64,000 bases of DNA from JAGLOK01 sp963675575 (lineage in GTDB: Bacteria; Bacillota; Clostridia; Christensenellales; UMGS416): contig OY776378.1 of NCBI GenBank assembly GCA_963675575.1, forward strand, positions 2,976,001 to 3,040,000, in the 5' to 3' direction. Made by a program: the position numbers and the translations under genes. Under the pieces are notes generated by a model, which saw only the letters and a list, made by a program, of their open reading frames with translations, had not been told where the DNA came from and made no database searches. Positions 44,201 through 53,462 of this stretch are shown in pieces; the first letter of the stretch is position 1, and each line of letters starts with the position of its first letter.

Positions 44201-44703
44201 ATGTTCTTGGTGTTTCCGGCCGCCAAGGTGTCACAAAAAAAGGTAAAATCCGCGTCATTTGATTCAAAGCTTTCGTTTATGATTTTCTTAAGAGTTTTTT
44301 GTGAAAGGTTTTGCTTTTCATCTTCTGACACAACGGAAAAAGCTGGGTCTAAGTCCACAGCGTGATAATGCCTTCTTAGAAGACGTGTAAGATATGAATC
44401 AATGGTGCAGATATCCGCGTCGGGAAGCGCGCGCAGCTGTTTTCTAAAAAAAGGATCATTTTTTTGCTTTATTTGCTGCTTTAAGACTTCCGCTACCCTC
44501 TCGCGCATTTGGGCGGCTGCAGCTTTTGTGAAGGTAATAAGAAGCAGACGGTTTACTGGCACTCTTTCCTCGGTCAAAAGTCTTACCGCTCTGTGTGCCA
44601 CAACCGCGGTCTTTCCGCTGCCGGCTGCTGCCGCGACGAGCAGGTTTGCGCCGGAATGATTTATCGCGTTGCTTTGGGAGGGTGTAAATTTTATATCAGC
44701 CAT
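41221..44703 (-). CDS. addA: AddA subunit of the AddAB helicase-nuclease
   Basis: A 1160-residue UvrD-like helicase with a C-terminal nuclease. Walker A is at the N terminus (AAAGSGKTAVVAHRA), with helicase motifs LLLITFTKAAAAQMRER, YDYIFVDEYQDTNRLQ and SIHKSKGLEFPVVI. The RecB-type nuclease site near the C terminus reads GIIDLCF … WVIVDYKTNQ. With AddB it processes double-strand ends for RecA, the Gram-positive counterpart of RecBCD. The start overlaps the end of addB by 8 bases. Head-on to replication from the nearby oriC. Confidence 0.97.
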   Translation of the reverse strand: MADIKFTPSQSNAINHSGANLLVAAAAGSGKTAVVAHRAVRLLTEERVPVNRLLLITFTKAAAAQMRERVAEVLKQQIKQKNDPFFRKQLRALPDADICTIDSYLTRLLRRHYHAVDLDPAFSVVSEDEKQNLSQKTLKKIINESFESNDADFTFFCDTLAAGNTKNISDIILSGYDYARKYIGYTDFIKSWVDNYKMNEEEIKNSSWMGESLRAIKFDLASCLAGLKTALKYALMPQGPESYCETFEKEISMLGKATVSEGLDEIKTALFEIEFARLPAKTKECDDDLADRARKLRTDSKDKISKIKASLAFMPLSEIEERHKKMLPAVAALSKLVLEYDTQFSKAKKRYNQLDFPDLMHFSLKALENENIRNEERSRYDYIFVDEYQDTNRLQEKLIENITKDNNLFCVGDVKQSIYSFRQAEPSLFIKRMDKSSVAFVGNDHLIALSENFRSSRAVVDFINLVFDNVMTRKTGGVDYTGSEILKCAARRPEGEYENAKAEFYIIDAEEKSGEALLSNIEYEAVLASDKIKEIIAQPIYDGKLDAFRPAKYSDICILSRSFKPIVRPVRRILEQRGIPVSPVGETGYLDMLEIEIAVNILKIIDNHHRDVAMISAMNSPAFGFEVEELIKIRKSFNKKNTPYYKAVEAYSFSNSDALAQKVTGFLEKINHYRLISKHMPLGEFIWHMLTDTMLYDAVGALPGGRARQQNLRIFAERGDAFSMKPGRNLSLFLEHLQSVIHSNMDFESAADEGSADSVKFMSIHKSKGLEFPVVILINTASGGANNTDTAIMSGGLPPGIKCYDPEEMTKKATLAYEASASSKKFIENAESLRILYVALTRARERLIMIGSVGRNLESRIGLWTLPKQGELLFDKPFLDILGATAIRIFDNSITQETEEIKLNNVYAKIIPAASLNHDKKKRKDAVLDALKVAAESPYPEDAFEISYKKGPYIPAKTTATALLSGYLTQYQMDDFGDVPEFMRESNAYDAASRGTFTHTVMQFIDINDDINSINEKIDDLIDRNILPKDSKEEIDVDTISKFLKSDIFSRTIASGNVKKELPFVIKLSAKDIYADIDSDREVLVQGIIDLCFIENDKWVIVDYKTNQITDKNTPEALLEHYKNQLIIYKKALENITGKKVKEAGIYFLSKKGGNSYYLI

Positions 44704-47700
44704 CGTCTTCTCCCAAAACTATATTTTTAGCCGTTTGCTTATCCAGCTCCAATTTTTCTTCGAGCAGATTAATATCTTTTTTGCAAATAGAGCTGAAATC
44801 GCAGTATTTACATTGAGAAGTGGTGACGTTTTTGACCGGTCTTACCGGTATTTCGCCTTGATCCATTGATTTTAATATGTCCTTTGCTTTGTTTTTCGCA
44901 TAGCATAGAACATGCTCAAATCCTTCTTTAGAAATATTATCGCTGTTCTTATCAAAGTCACCGTCTTTTTTTCTCTTTGCGTTTATTAGTTTCGAGAAGC
45001 CCAACTCTGTGATATCTTTATCCAATGCCTCCACATTTTCTTGTGAGTCAATGAAAAGCCCCTGCATTTTATCGTTTCTCTTTTCGTTTTTATCCTCGTC
45101 AATATAGTTTTTGCGCAGCGGAAAATAAAACACACCAGACGCATGCACATTTCGATTTTTACTTAAATACGCATCCATATATATTAAAAGCTGCAGCTGC
45201 CTTCCGGATTCGATTTTTGAATAATCAATCTTGTTTACGCTAGACTTATAGTCTACAATTCGGGCAAGTTCTCCATGGCTTGTATCAAAAGTGTCCAATC
45301 TGTCTACTTTACCGACTATTTTTACTTTTGCTCCGTTTTCAAGAGAAATTTCTATAGGACCCAATCCTTTTCCGTCACCAAATTCTATTTCCTGACCCAA
45401 GGGTACAAACTTTGAGTTATTTAAATGCTGTGTATAAATAACGGCGCCGTGCTTGGCTTTTTTGATAAGATTTCCCGCCTGATACTTCCCCTTAGCATCT
45501 CGTGACAGCCTTTGAAGGTCAAAGTTTTGAGCGATAATTTGCGCCTCTTTTTGCATTATCGTCTCTATTTCATCCACACTTAAACCAGCAATATCATGTT
45601 GCGTAAGCTCAAGACCGAATCTTTCCATAGCTTCATGCAAAAAAGCGCCTTCTCCGGCGGGGGTAATTTCTTCGCCTGGTTCGTCTTTAGGTCGGAGTGA
45701 ATATTTAACCATGTACGAAAAGGGACAGCCGGCATATTGTTCTATCTGGGAAACAGATGAAATAATAATATTTTCATTCTTTGGTGCGATGCCAGGTGCT
45801 TGTTGGCAAACGGAAAGGAACATGCGCATTTTATCTAGCTCATTTTCACATTGTTTTTTATGAATTAACGCTGATATCGCTTGTTTCCAGTTATCCGGGG
45901 GAATCCGGCCGTCCCCAATCGCGCCAAATGCTTTTGCGGCAAAAGAAAGAGCCGCGGCCTTTGAAACGGTGTAATCAATAACCGCTTTTTCTGCTTGTAT
46001 GTTAAAGAGTTCTTCTATTTGCTTTAAAATAATGGAAGGCGGATTGGCTCCGTCTGCACCATTGCAGGAATAGCTCAAGTATAATCCGTTAGAAGGAAGG
46101 GAAAAAGACTGATAAATGGAAAAATCCACTGAACTTCGTTTCGCTTTTTTGCTCTTCATGAAATCTATGCCAAGTTCCGCCAAAGCATCTATATCCAAAT
46201 CACTCAAAATCGGGCTTTGTTGATTTGAAGGGGGAAGGCTGCTTTCGTTTGCGCCGACTACAAAAAGATATTTTGTTTCGGCGAGCTTTGTTCTGCCCAA
46301 TTCGCCTATCAAAACTTCATCGGAAGAGACCGGCAAGAGTCCCAGCTGAGTATTGATAAAACTTTCTTCCAAAGCAAAAAGAATTTGTTCAAGTGAGACC
46401 GCTTTATCTTCAAACAGAAAATTAAGCTGATCCAATATCGATATAATGCTGTTGTAAACTTGAGAAGCAAGCGCGGCGGATTCAAATACGCTGTTTTCCA
46501 AAAGAAGCGCTCTTTCTGTCAAAAGAGATTGTTTTAGATTAACCGTTTTTATTAAATGAAATATGCTTTCCAAATGTTTTTTTGCCGGAAGCATTTTTGA
46601 AGAAATTAAACTTAAAGGAGCTACCAGCTTTTGTCTTATTTCATTTATTTTTTCAAGGTTATATTTTTTCGCGCCTCTTTGAAGCTTTCTTAAAAAAAGA
46701 TAATTGTCAATCGCGTTATCTAAAACATAGTCTTCAAAAAGCATTGCGTCTTCATAATCAATGTTAGCGTATCCGCTTTTAAGCATTGCGAGAATTTCGC
46801 TTTTTGGCATTCCGTAGAGTTTGGCGGCAATCGCCGAGAGTATATATGAAACAGCCGGATGCTGGGCTATAGCTTTTCTTTTATGAGTAAAGCAGGATAT
46901 GCCATATCTTAAAAACATACGCTCAAAAAGAGGGCCGTATGTGTTTAAATCTGAGCAGCATAGAATACTTATATCACTGAATTTTATACTGCTGTCTTTT
47001 TTGATCAGATTAAGAATTTGACAGGCAATATGCTCTGCTTCTTCCTGCGTAGATGTAGCTTCAAATATTTTGATCGAGCTTTTTCCCGTGAAAGGCTCAG
47101 GATTTTGCGAAAACAAGTTCTTTTCCAGATGGTTTATTGAAGGATGTTTTTTTACATGAGGATTTTCCGCATAAATAACTTCATATTGGTGTCCAAGAAT
47201 TTTTGCTGTGTCTATTAAGTCGGATAAAGCTTTTTCGCCAGAGTAGAAAACATCTTCATTCTCACCTTTTACGTAATTTATGCAAACTGTCAGATGACCG
47301 GAAAGGGAAAGCAAAGCCCGCGCTATTTTTAAATCCTGAGAAGTAAGCGCGTCAAAACCGTCGATGAAAAAATGACTATCTTTGTATTGCGCAGCGGTAA
47401 GAAGAGTTTGGGCCAATATTGAAATCTGGTCATCAGCATCCATATATTCTTTTTCTTTTAAAAACCGCTCAAAAGAACTGTAAATTTTACTTAGGTCACT
47501 TATTTTATCTGACGAAAGACTGTCTATTTTTTGTGCTGCATCACCAAGCGATTCGGGTGTGATATCAAATTTTTTAAAGTCACTTATAAGGGCGGCGGCG
47601 TCTGATGCGAACCCCGTAAAAGAAGCAGCGCGTCCAAAAACCTTAAGTTCTTCTTTCATATCAAAAGCAACCATACTTAAAGCCGCGGCTTTTCCGCGTT

Positions 47701-47956
47701 CATCTATCAAAGTTTTGTTTGGATTATAAACTGAGGAAAAGATATCTTTTGCCAGCCGGGATATGCTCATTACATTAACCGAAATAAAGCCGCTGTTTTT
47801 TCCGGAAGCGATAAGTTCATGCTCTGCTTGAAGAGTAAATTGTTCAGGCACAAGAAGAACCGCGCCTATATTTCTTTTGCTCAGTTCATTTATTTTTTTA
47901 TAAAGAACCGCGCTTTTTCCGCTTCCAGCGCGCCCGGCTATAATCGTTACAGGCAT
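44696..47956 (-). CDS. addB: AddB subunit of the AddAB helicase-nuclease
   Basis: A 1086-residue protein with Walker A GRAGSGKSAVLYKKI at the N terminus and an inactive-helicase core typical of AddB. The C-terminal nuclease domain has IVDYKSS and the iron-sulphur cysteines in QYAGCPFSYM and in QCKYCDFSSICKKD, which staple the domain. It recognises Chi and cuts the second strand. First gene of the addB-addA operon, with GGGAGAAAT before the ATG. Length is normal for the family. Confidence 0.95.
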   Translation of the reverse strand: MPVTIIAGRAGSGKSAVLYKKINELSKRNIGAVLLVPEQFTLQAEHELIASGKNSGFISVNVMSISRLAKDIFSSVYNPNKTLIDERGKAAALSMVAFDMKEELKVFGRAASFTGFASDAAALISDFKKFDITPESLGDAAQKIDSLSSDKISDLSKIYSSFERFLKEKEYMDADDQISILAQTLLTAAQYKDSHFFIDGFDALTSQDLKIARALLSLSGHLTVCINYVKGENEDVFYSGEKALSDLIDTAKILGHQYEVIYAENPHVKKHPSINHLEKNLFSQNPEPFTGKSSIKIFEATSTQEEAEHIACQILNLIKKDSSIKFSDISILCCSDLNTYGPLFERMFLRYGISCFTHKRKAIAQHPAVSYILSAIAAKLYGMPKSEILAMLKSGYANIDYEDAMLFEDYVLDNAIDNYLFLRKLQRGAKKYNLEKINEIRQKLVAPLSLISSKMLPAKKHLESIFHLIKTVNLKQSLLTERALLLENSVFESAALASQVYNSIISILDQLNFLFEDKAVSLEQILFALEESFINTQLGLLPVSSDEVLIGELGRTKLAETKYLFVVGANESSLPPSNQQSPILSDLDIDALAELGIDFMKSKKAKRSSVDFSIYQSFSLPSNGLYLSYSCNGADGANPPSIILKQIEELFNIQAEKAVIDYTVSKAAALSFAAKAFGAIGDGRIPPDNWKQAISALIHKKQCENELDKMRMFLSVCQQAPGIAPKNENIIISSVSQIEQYAGCPFSYMVKYSLRPKDEPGEEITPAGEGAFLHEAMERFGLELTQHDIAGLSVDEIETIMQKEAQIIAQNFDLQRLSRDAKGKYQAGNLIKKAKHGAVIYTQHLNNSKFVPLGQEIEFGDGKGLGPIEISLENGAKVKIVGKVDRLDTFDTSHGELARIVDYKSSVNKIDYSKIESGRQLQLLIYMDAYLSKNRNVHASGVFYFPLRKNYIDEDKNEKRNDKMQGLFIDSQENVEALDKDITELGFSKLINAKRKKDGDFDKNSDNISKEGFEHVLCYAKNKAKDILKSMDQGEIPVRPVKNVTTSQCKYCDFSSICKKDINLLEEKLELDKQTAKNIVLGEDDG

Positions 47957-48104
47957 TATTTCTCCCTTGAATATCCTTTATATCATTATATCATATCAAT
48001 TTGAATATTAAACAATCACACAGGGGAAATTGGTATAAAAAATATCCATAAGCTCTTATTTGACCTTTTATTTTTTTAACGGAATTAATACAAAAAGAGA
48101 ATAA

Positions 48105-48617
48105 TCAGCCGAGTTTATTATTTATTATATTTAAGATTTCATCATAACTTAGCTTGGGGGTCTGCGTCGTGCTGGAAGTTAAAGTAGCGGTGGCTATAGC
48201 GTCAATCTCCAAACCGATGTCTTGTGTTGATTCGGAAGTAATTATAAGAAGAAGATTGCTGTTTTTGTTTTTTTCTATATAATTTTTTGCTGTGGTTTGA
48301 AGCTTACCTATGTATACGGGAGCCATGACAACCACCAAGGAATAATCGTTGGCGTTAACTTTTTTAGCATCTTCCAATCCGTAAACTTCCACACAACAGT
48401 TTTTTACGCCATCAACTATAGCGTTCTTGATGCCCATCTTATAATCTGTATTGTCTGTTATGACAGCAACTTTGCTGCCGCTTGCGCTTGCATTGAAGAT
48501 TTCATAATCCACAGCTGTCTTTTTACCTAAAATTGACACAAAAGATATAATAATAAAAACCGCCAAAGAGACAACGATTATTCCTGATATCATTAATGTT
48601 TTTTTGCCTTTGCTCAT
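48105..48617 (-). CDS. Membrane-anchored flavodoxin-like domain protein
   Basis: The 170-residue protein has one N-terminal membrane helix (about 8-30). An outside domain with alternating strands and helices resembles a flavodoxin fold: KVAVITDNTDYKMGI, SLVVVMAPVYIGKLQ, LLLIITSESTQDIG. The T/SxTGxT FMN phosphate loop is not present in its usual form, so cofactor binding is doubtful. It is the last gene of the leftward glycan-initiation operon, 26 bases after the preceding small membrane protein gene. Confidence 0.6.
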   Translation of the reverse strand: MSKGKKTLMISGIIVVSLAVFIIISFVSILGKKTAVDYEIFNASASGSKVAVITDNTDYKMGIKNAIVDGVKNCCVEVYGLEDAKKVNANDYSLVVVMAPVYIGKLQTTAKNYIEKNKNSNLLLIITSESTQDIGLEIDAIATATLTSSTTQTPKLSYDEILNIINNKLG

Positions 48618-48643
48618 ATATCTCTCAATCTATAAAGAAAATT

Positions 48644-48865
48644 CTAAACAGGAATAATGCCGCTTGTAATCAAAAACCCAATAAGCAAAGCGAGCGCAGC
48701 TATCGCCAAAATCACTTTCATAAACTTAAAGCTGATTTTTATGATAAGAAAAATCACAACTCCGATTCCCAGAAGCCAAATAATATCGCTGAAATTAAAC
48801 GAGGTTATATTGCCGGTTTTTAATTTGTCCCAAATCTGAAAGCCTTTAAAAATTGCTTCATCCAT
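48644..48865 (-). CDS. Small two-helix membrane protein
   Basis: A 73-residue protein with two or three hydrophobic segments (about 24-68) and a polar N terminus. Unrecognised. Its ATG follows the stop codon of the upstream gene without a gap, with AGGTGA just before, so it is translationally coupled. Confidence 0.6.
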   Translation of the reverse strand: MDEAIFKGFQIWDKLKTGNITSFNFSDIIWLLGIGVVIFLIIKISFKFMKVILAIAALALLIGFLITSGIIPV

Positions 48866-49264
48866 TTAATCACCTATAATTCTTATATCCCTTATTGATT
48901 TTATTTCGTCTGGATTCAAACCAGAAACAGAAGTTATCTTTCCAATTCTTTTGGTAAAAGTAATCACACTAACGGTTTTTAAATCACTACTCCTAACCAT
49001 TATACAACATTCTTTAATAGTTTTTAACATAGAATTTGGATTTTGATAGTATCCCCGGTGAATAGCAATACGATCATTTACGTTTTTGTTTAGATTATCG
49101 GCTGACAAGTCATTTAAAAATTTTATTACGCGATCTTTTCCTTTAAGTTTATAAAAATAATCAAAAGAAGTATATGTACATTCCTTTAAAAGTTTCTTAG
49201 AAAAAGATGAGAAATCTGCACGGTTCCAACATAATCCGAAACGATTATAGATATCATGTTTCAT
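48866..49264 (-). CDS. Hypothetical protein
   Basis: A 132-residue soluble, basic protein. The first 60 residues are helical, and the C-terminal part has regular strands (CIMVRSSDLKTVSVITFTKR). No motif is known to me. It overlaps the end of the epimerase gene by 11 bases and is immediately followed by the small membrane protein gene, so it is firmly within the operon. Confidence 0.6.
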   Translation of the reverse strand: MKHDIYNRFGLCWNRADFSSFSKKLLKECTYTSFDYFYKLKGKDRVIKFLNDLSADNLNKNVNDRIAIHRGYYQNPNSMLKTIKECCIMVRSSDLKTVSVITFTKRIGKITSVSGLNPDEIKSIRDIRIIGD

Positions 49265-50147
49265 TTTTTTTATCCAAATATTCGAGAATTTCGCTTTGAA
49301 TTCCTTCCGAGAAAGTCATGGGGCTGTATCCAAAGTCACATTGCGCGTCTTCATATGAAAAAATCTTGTCCTCCATCATTCTTTTTACCTGTTCAACAGA
49401 AATAATTGCATTTTTTGATACAAGATTGTATAGGAAGGCGCCGATAAGAGAAATCCATATGGGGAACTTGATGTTGTATGTTTTTGTTTTTAAGTAGTCT
49501 TCAACAGTTTGAATAAGCTCAATGTATTCGATTGGATATTTCCCTGCAAGATTATATTCCTTGTTTTTTGTTGCTTCCCAATTAAATATCACATCGTAAT
49601 AGGCATCTCCCAAATCTTTTGCGTTCACTGGCTGCATTAGATTTCTCCCGCTGCCGAATATCGGAAAGAATTTATGCCTATAAAGATATGATACAAGATT
49701 GAACATGTTGCGGTCTTTTGAAGAGCCGTATATCATTGTTGGGCGAAGAATAGTTATATTAATTTTATCTCTGCTTTTAAGCACTTCGTTTTCTATTTCT
49801 ATATATTCCGATGAGGCGCTTTTAAACTTTGAAAACATCCCTGTAGTGTGGACCAAAACAGCGTTTTCGATACCCGCTTTTAGAGCTGCCTCAATTACGT
49901 TTTTGCTTTGATAAATGCTGGCAATGTGTAGCACCATATCACAGCCTTTCATTTTTTTTGCCAAAAAATCGATGTCACTTAAATCTCCTATAACTTTTAT
50001 GAAACTTAAGTTCGATTTATCTAAAACATTGGTGTCGCTGGTTTCACGCACCACACAAATAAGCTCATCTTTGCTTTTTTCCTGAGTCAGTTTTTTTATA
50101 TAAAAGCCACCGCTGTGGCCGGTTATACCTGTTACAAATATTTTCAC
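49254..50147 (-). CDS. NAD(P)-dependent sugar epimerase/reductase (SDR family)
   Basis: The 297-residue extended short-chain dehydrogenase has the Rossmann motif GITGHSGG at the N terminus. An acceptor-strand Arg is at VVRET. A YxxxK-like active site is not canonical (the region reads SSEYIEIENEV), but ILRPTMIYG and NAKDLGDAYY are normal family segments. It probably modifies a nucleotide- or lipid-linked sugar made by the two upstream genes. It overlaps the sugar transferase gene by 4 bases. Confidence 0.75.
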   Translation of the reverse strand: MKIFVTGITGHSGGFYIKKLTQEKSKDELICVVRETSDTNVLDKSNLSFIKVIGDLSDIDFLAKKMKGCDMVLHIASIYQSKNVIEAALKAGIENAVLVHTTGMFSKFKSASSEYIEIENEVLKSRDKINITILRPTMIYGSSKDRNMFNLVSYLYRHKFFPIFGSGRNLMQPVNAKDLGDAYYDVIFNWEATKNKEYNLAGKYPIEYIELIQTVEDYLKTKTYNIKFPIWISLIGAFLYNLVSKNAIISVEQVKRMMEDKIFSYEDAQCDFGYSPMTFSEGIQSEILEYLDKKNET

Positions 50148-50740
50148 TTTCCGCCCTCTTTCACGCCGTGTGCACCCAGCACTGCAGTTACTGTTTTAAA
50201 AAGCACCCAAATATCAAACAGAGCGGATACATTTTTAACATAACTCCCGTCATATTTAGCTTTTATATCTATGGGCAGCTCATCGCGGCCTTTTATCTGT
50301 GCCAGGCCGGTTATTCCCGGACGAACGCTGTTTGCGTCATATTTATCCCGCGCCTCAATCAAATCATATTGATTCCATAAAGCCGGCCGCGGACCGACAA
50401 GCGACATATCCTGCTTGATTACGTTAATGAGCTGGGGCAATTCATCCAGCGAAAATTTGCGCATAAACTTCCCTGTTTTTGTGATATATAAATCCGGATT
50501 GCCTAAAAGGTGTGTAGGTGTGTTTTTGGGAGCATCGGCTCTCATTGTGCGAAATTTATATAAAGTAAAAAGTTTTTTGTTTTTGCCCACTCTGCTTTGT
50601 GTGAAAAAAGCTCCACCCGGGCTTTCCAAGGAAACTACTATCATAATAATCGCCATGAATGGAGAAAGAACAATGAAGCCTATGAGGCATAATAAAGTAT
50701 CCAACACAGGCTTAATAATGTTTAAATATAATTTTCTCAT
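50144..50740 (-). CDS. Undecaprenyl-phosphate sugar phosphotransferase (PglC/WcaJ-type)
   Basis: A 198-residue bacterial sugar transferase of the short form. It has an N-terminal membrane re-entrant helix (about 10-35), then the catalytic core with GGAFFTQSRVGKN, LYKFRTMR, FSLDELPQLINVI and GPRPALW. RPGITGLAQIKGRDE is a family hallmark. It starts a lipid-linked glycan by moving a phospho-sugar onto undecaprenyl phosphate. The gene lies between the dehydratase and epimerase genes, so it probably uses their UDP-sugar. Confidence 0.92.
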   Translation of the reverse strand: MRKLYLNIIKPVLDTLLCLIGFIVLSPFMAIIMIVVSLESPGGAFFTQSRVGKNKKLFTLYKFRTMRADAPKNTPTHLLGNPDLYITKTGKFMRKFSLDELPQLINVIKQDMSLVGPRPALWNQYDLIEARDKYDANSVRPGITGLAQIKGRDELPIDIKAKYDGSYVKNVSALFDIWVLFKTVTAVLGAHGVKEGGK

Positions 50741-50756
50741 TTAATAATACTATCCG

Positions 50757-52691
50757 TCAGCCAGCTGAGTTTTTCCTATGGCTTTTCAAATTATAAATTT
50801 TTACGACGGAATCATCCTCTTCTTTTTTTTCACTTTTTGGCACACCATATTCGGGAACCATCGACTTTATATATTCTATAACTTCGCCATCGTCCCCGTC
50901 AAGAAGGTCTTTTAATTTGTTTAGCTGTTTTTTCAGATGGTTATACTCGTAAAAATCTGCTTTTCCGATAAATATCTTTTCAAACTTAGTATGTTCAAGC
51001 TGTTCCCGGTTAAGCAGTAGTTCTTCATACATTTTTTCGCCGGGACGAAGACCGGTGTATACTATTTTTATATCTTCTCCCGGAACTAAGCCGGAAAGTT
51101 TTATTAGATCGCGGGCAAGGTCGTCAATTTTGACCATATCGCCCATATCCAGCACAAATATTGTGCCTTCTTCGGCAAGGCCGCCCGCCTGCAGAACAAG
51201 CTGCGCCGCCTCGGGGATAGTCATGAAATATCTGGTTATGTCAGGGTGGGTTACAGTTACAGGACCGCCCTGCTCAATTTGCTTTTTGAAAAGAGGTATA
51301 ACAGAGCCGTTTGAACCCAGAACATTTCCAAAGCGCACCGCGGTGAATTCAGTTTTAGAATTTGAGTTTATCGCGCTTACTATCATTTCGGCCACACGTT
51401 TTGTCGCGCCCATGATGTTTGTTGGATTAACGGCTTTATCGGTGGAAATCATAACAAACCGTTCAACGCCATGTTTGTCCGCGGCTGATGCAGTGTTAAA
51501 TGTCCCGAAAATATTGTTTTTTACAGCTTCGCCCGGTGAAAATTCCATAAGAGGAACATGTTTGTGGGCGGCCGCGTGGAAAACTATCTGCGGTTTAAAT
51601 TGATTAAATATAACATCCAGTCTTTTTGCGTCGCGCACTGAGCCTATGACCACCTCGATGTCGCGCTCTATATGCTTTCTACGAAGTTCGTGTCGAAGCT
51701 CGAAAACGGAGTTTTCATAAATATCAAACAAAACCAAAACTTTGGGATCATATTGTGCTATCTGTCTGCAAAGCTCGCTTCCTATTGAGCCCCCGGCACC
51801 AGTGACAAGAACTGTTTTTTCCGTGATGTATCCAGCGATGGAGCCAACATCCAAATCAACGGGGTCGCGCCCTAACAAATCTTCCGGTTCAACCGATCGC
51901 AGCTGTTTCATGCTGGCTTCTCCGCCGATGATGTCTTTGACCGATGGCATTATAGATATTCGGCATTGTGTTTTTATGCTATTTTTAAGAATCTTCTTTA
52001 TAGTATAGCTGTCTGCTGAAGGCAGAGATATTATTATTTCGGTTGCATCCACGTTTTCACATATTTCGATTATATCGTCTGTGCCGCCCATAACACGAAC
52101 GCCGTTTATATTCGCGTTGTGTTTTTCTGCGTCATCATCTACAAGCGCTACAACTTGACCGCGCTCGGGATTTATGTTGATGTCATGCACCAACATAGCT
52201 CCCGCTTCTCCTGCTCCGACTATAACTATTCTTCCGCCTATGCCTCCGCGGCTTCTTATATACTCGTGTTGTAGATATCTTAAAATCCTGTAGCTCATGC
52301 GTATAGCCAGGATTCCCATTGTGATTAACACACCAAAGATTATATGCACTCTGAATGGAATCAAGTTGTTTTCTAAAATTATTCGGCTGGCTGCTAATAA
52401 AATAGCATTTACAGCAATTTGCGCCAGAAACACGCGAAGCATTTCTTTGATACTTGCATATTGCCACTTAAGGCCATATAGCTTAAATATAAAATTGACT
52501 GCTACAACAACGGCAATCGTTACTAACAAAACAGGCAAAAACGCGCCTAATATGCCATCACTCCAACCGACGGACGCGCTTGATTTCGTATGAGGTCCTA
52601 ATATAATATAAAAGGATACATATACACAAAAAACAGCCCATACCATATCCATAAAAACAAGCGCTAATTTTCTCAATAATTTCTCAAACAT
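50757..52691 (-). CDS. Membrane NDP-sugar 4,6-dehydratase (PglF/CapD-type)
   Basis: From the ATG at 52,691 (GAGGAA upstream) the product is 644 residues. About four membrane helices span the first 130 residues, followed by a CoA-binding-like Rossmann domain (IVIVGAGEAGAML) and the catalytic SDR domain (VLVTGAGGSIGSELCRQIA). The family active site appears in FVMISTDKAVNPTNIMGATKR. It makes UDP-4-keto-6-deoxy sugars for glycans such as bacillosamine. First gene of a six-gene leftward operon. No aminotransferase or glycosyltransferase is in the cluster. Confidence 0.9.
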   Translation of the reverse strand: MFEKLLRKLALVFMDMVWAVFCVYVSFYIILGPHTKSSASVGWSDGILGAFLPVLLVTIAVVVAVNFIFKLYGLKWQYASIKEMLRVFLAQIAVNAILLAASRIILENNLIPFRVHIIFGVLITMGILAIRMSYRILRYLQHEYIRSRGGIGGRIVIVGAGEAGAMLVHDININPERGQVVALVDDDAEKHNANINGVRVMGGTDDIIEICENVDATEIIISLPSADSYTIKKILKNSIKTQCRISIMPSVKDIIGGEASMKQLRSVEPEDLLGRDPVDLDVGSIAGYITEKTVLVTGAGGSIGSELCRQIAQYDPKVLVLFDIYENSVFELRHELRRKHIERDIEVVIGSVRDAKRLDVIFNQFKPQIVFHAAAHKHVPLMEFSPGEAVKNNIFGTFNTASAADKHGVERFVMISTDKAVNPTNIMGATKRVAEMIVSAINSNSKTEFTAVRFGNVLGSNGSVIPLFKKQIEQGGPVTVTHPDITRYFMTIPEAAQLVLQAGGLAEEGTIFVLDMGDMVKIDDLARDLIKLSGLVPGEDIKIVYTGLRPGEKMYEELLLNREQLEHTKFEKIFIGKADFYEYNHLKKQLNKLKDLLDGDDGEVIEYIKSMVPEYGVPKSEKKEEDDSVVKIYNLKSHRKNSAG

Positions 52692-52907
52692 GTAGTTCCT
52701 CACAAATAGCCATCGTAACAAAAACGTAAAGCTATGTTAATTATTATAAAATATTTTAACACATGTTGCTAATGTTATCAATTATAATAAAAGACAGAAT
52801 AAACGCTATAATATAAATAAAAAATATTTTTATTTAAAATGGAACCAAAACAATTCTTTTTGGGTCTTCTGATTGAATGCATTCAATAAAGTTGAAAGGA
52901 AAACAAC

Positions 52908-53462
52908 ATGATTGAACCTATAAAAATCGTCGCCAGTACGGATATCATTAAGAATTCGTATGAAGACAGGGTCAAGAAAGCGATAAAAGGAGATAAAAAA
53001 GCCTATTCAGAAATAATATTAGGTATGGAGCAAAAACTGTATCGAGTAAGCCGCTCTGTTTTGCGTGATGACGCGGATTGTGCAGACGCTATTCAGGAGG
53101 CGTTGATTCGTGCCTGGCTTAAACTTCCCTCTTTAAGAAGCCATGAGCTATTTGAACACTGGTTAATCCGCATTCTTTTAAGGGAATGCTATAGGATAGC
53201 CAAACAAACAAAATACTATCCTTTGGAAACCAATCAAATTGGGCATGAAACCCAACCTGATTTCTCACAAAGAATATTACTGGAAGAGGCCGTTTACAGC
53301 CTAAAAATTGAACAGCGTTCGCCATTTGTTTTGCATCATATGATGGGGTACAAAGTTTATGAAACAGCAAAGATTTTGGATATACCTGAAGGCACTGTGA
53401 AGTCGAGTTTAATGCGTGCAAGAAACAAACTGAAAAATATTTTACAGGAGGAAAGAAAATGA
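52908..53462 (+). CDS. ECF-type sigma factor
   Basis: A 184-residue protein with region 2 (YRVSRSVLRDDADCADAIQE … ALIRAWLK) and region 4 (YKVYETAKILDIPEGTVKSS … LMRARNKL). Both are well formed. AAAGGAAAAC precedes the ATG. It overlaps the following membrane-protein gene by 4 bases; that protein probably serves as its anti-sigma factor. The inducing signal is unknown. Divergent from the glycan operon. Confidence 0.92.
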   Translation: MIEPIKIVASTDIIKNSYEDRVKKAIKGDKKAYSEIILGMEQKLYRVSRSVLRDDADCADAIQEALIRAWLKLPSLRSHELFEHWLIRILLRECYRIAKQTKYYPLETNQIGHETQPDFSQRILLEEAVYSLKIEQRSPFVLHHMMGYKVYETAKILDIPEGTVKSSLMRARNKLKNILQEERK

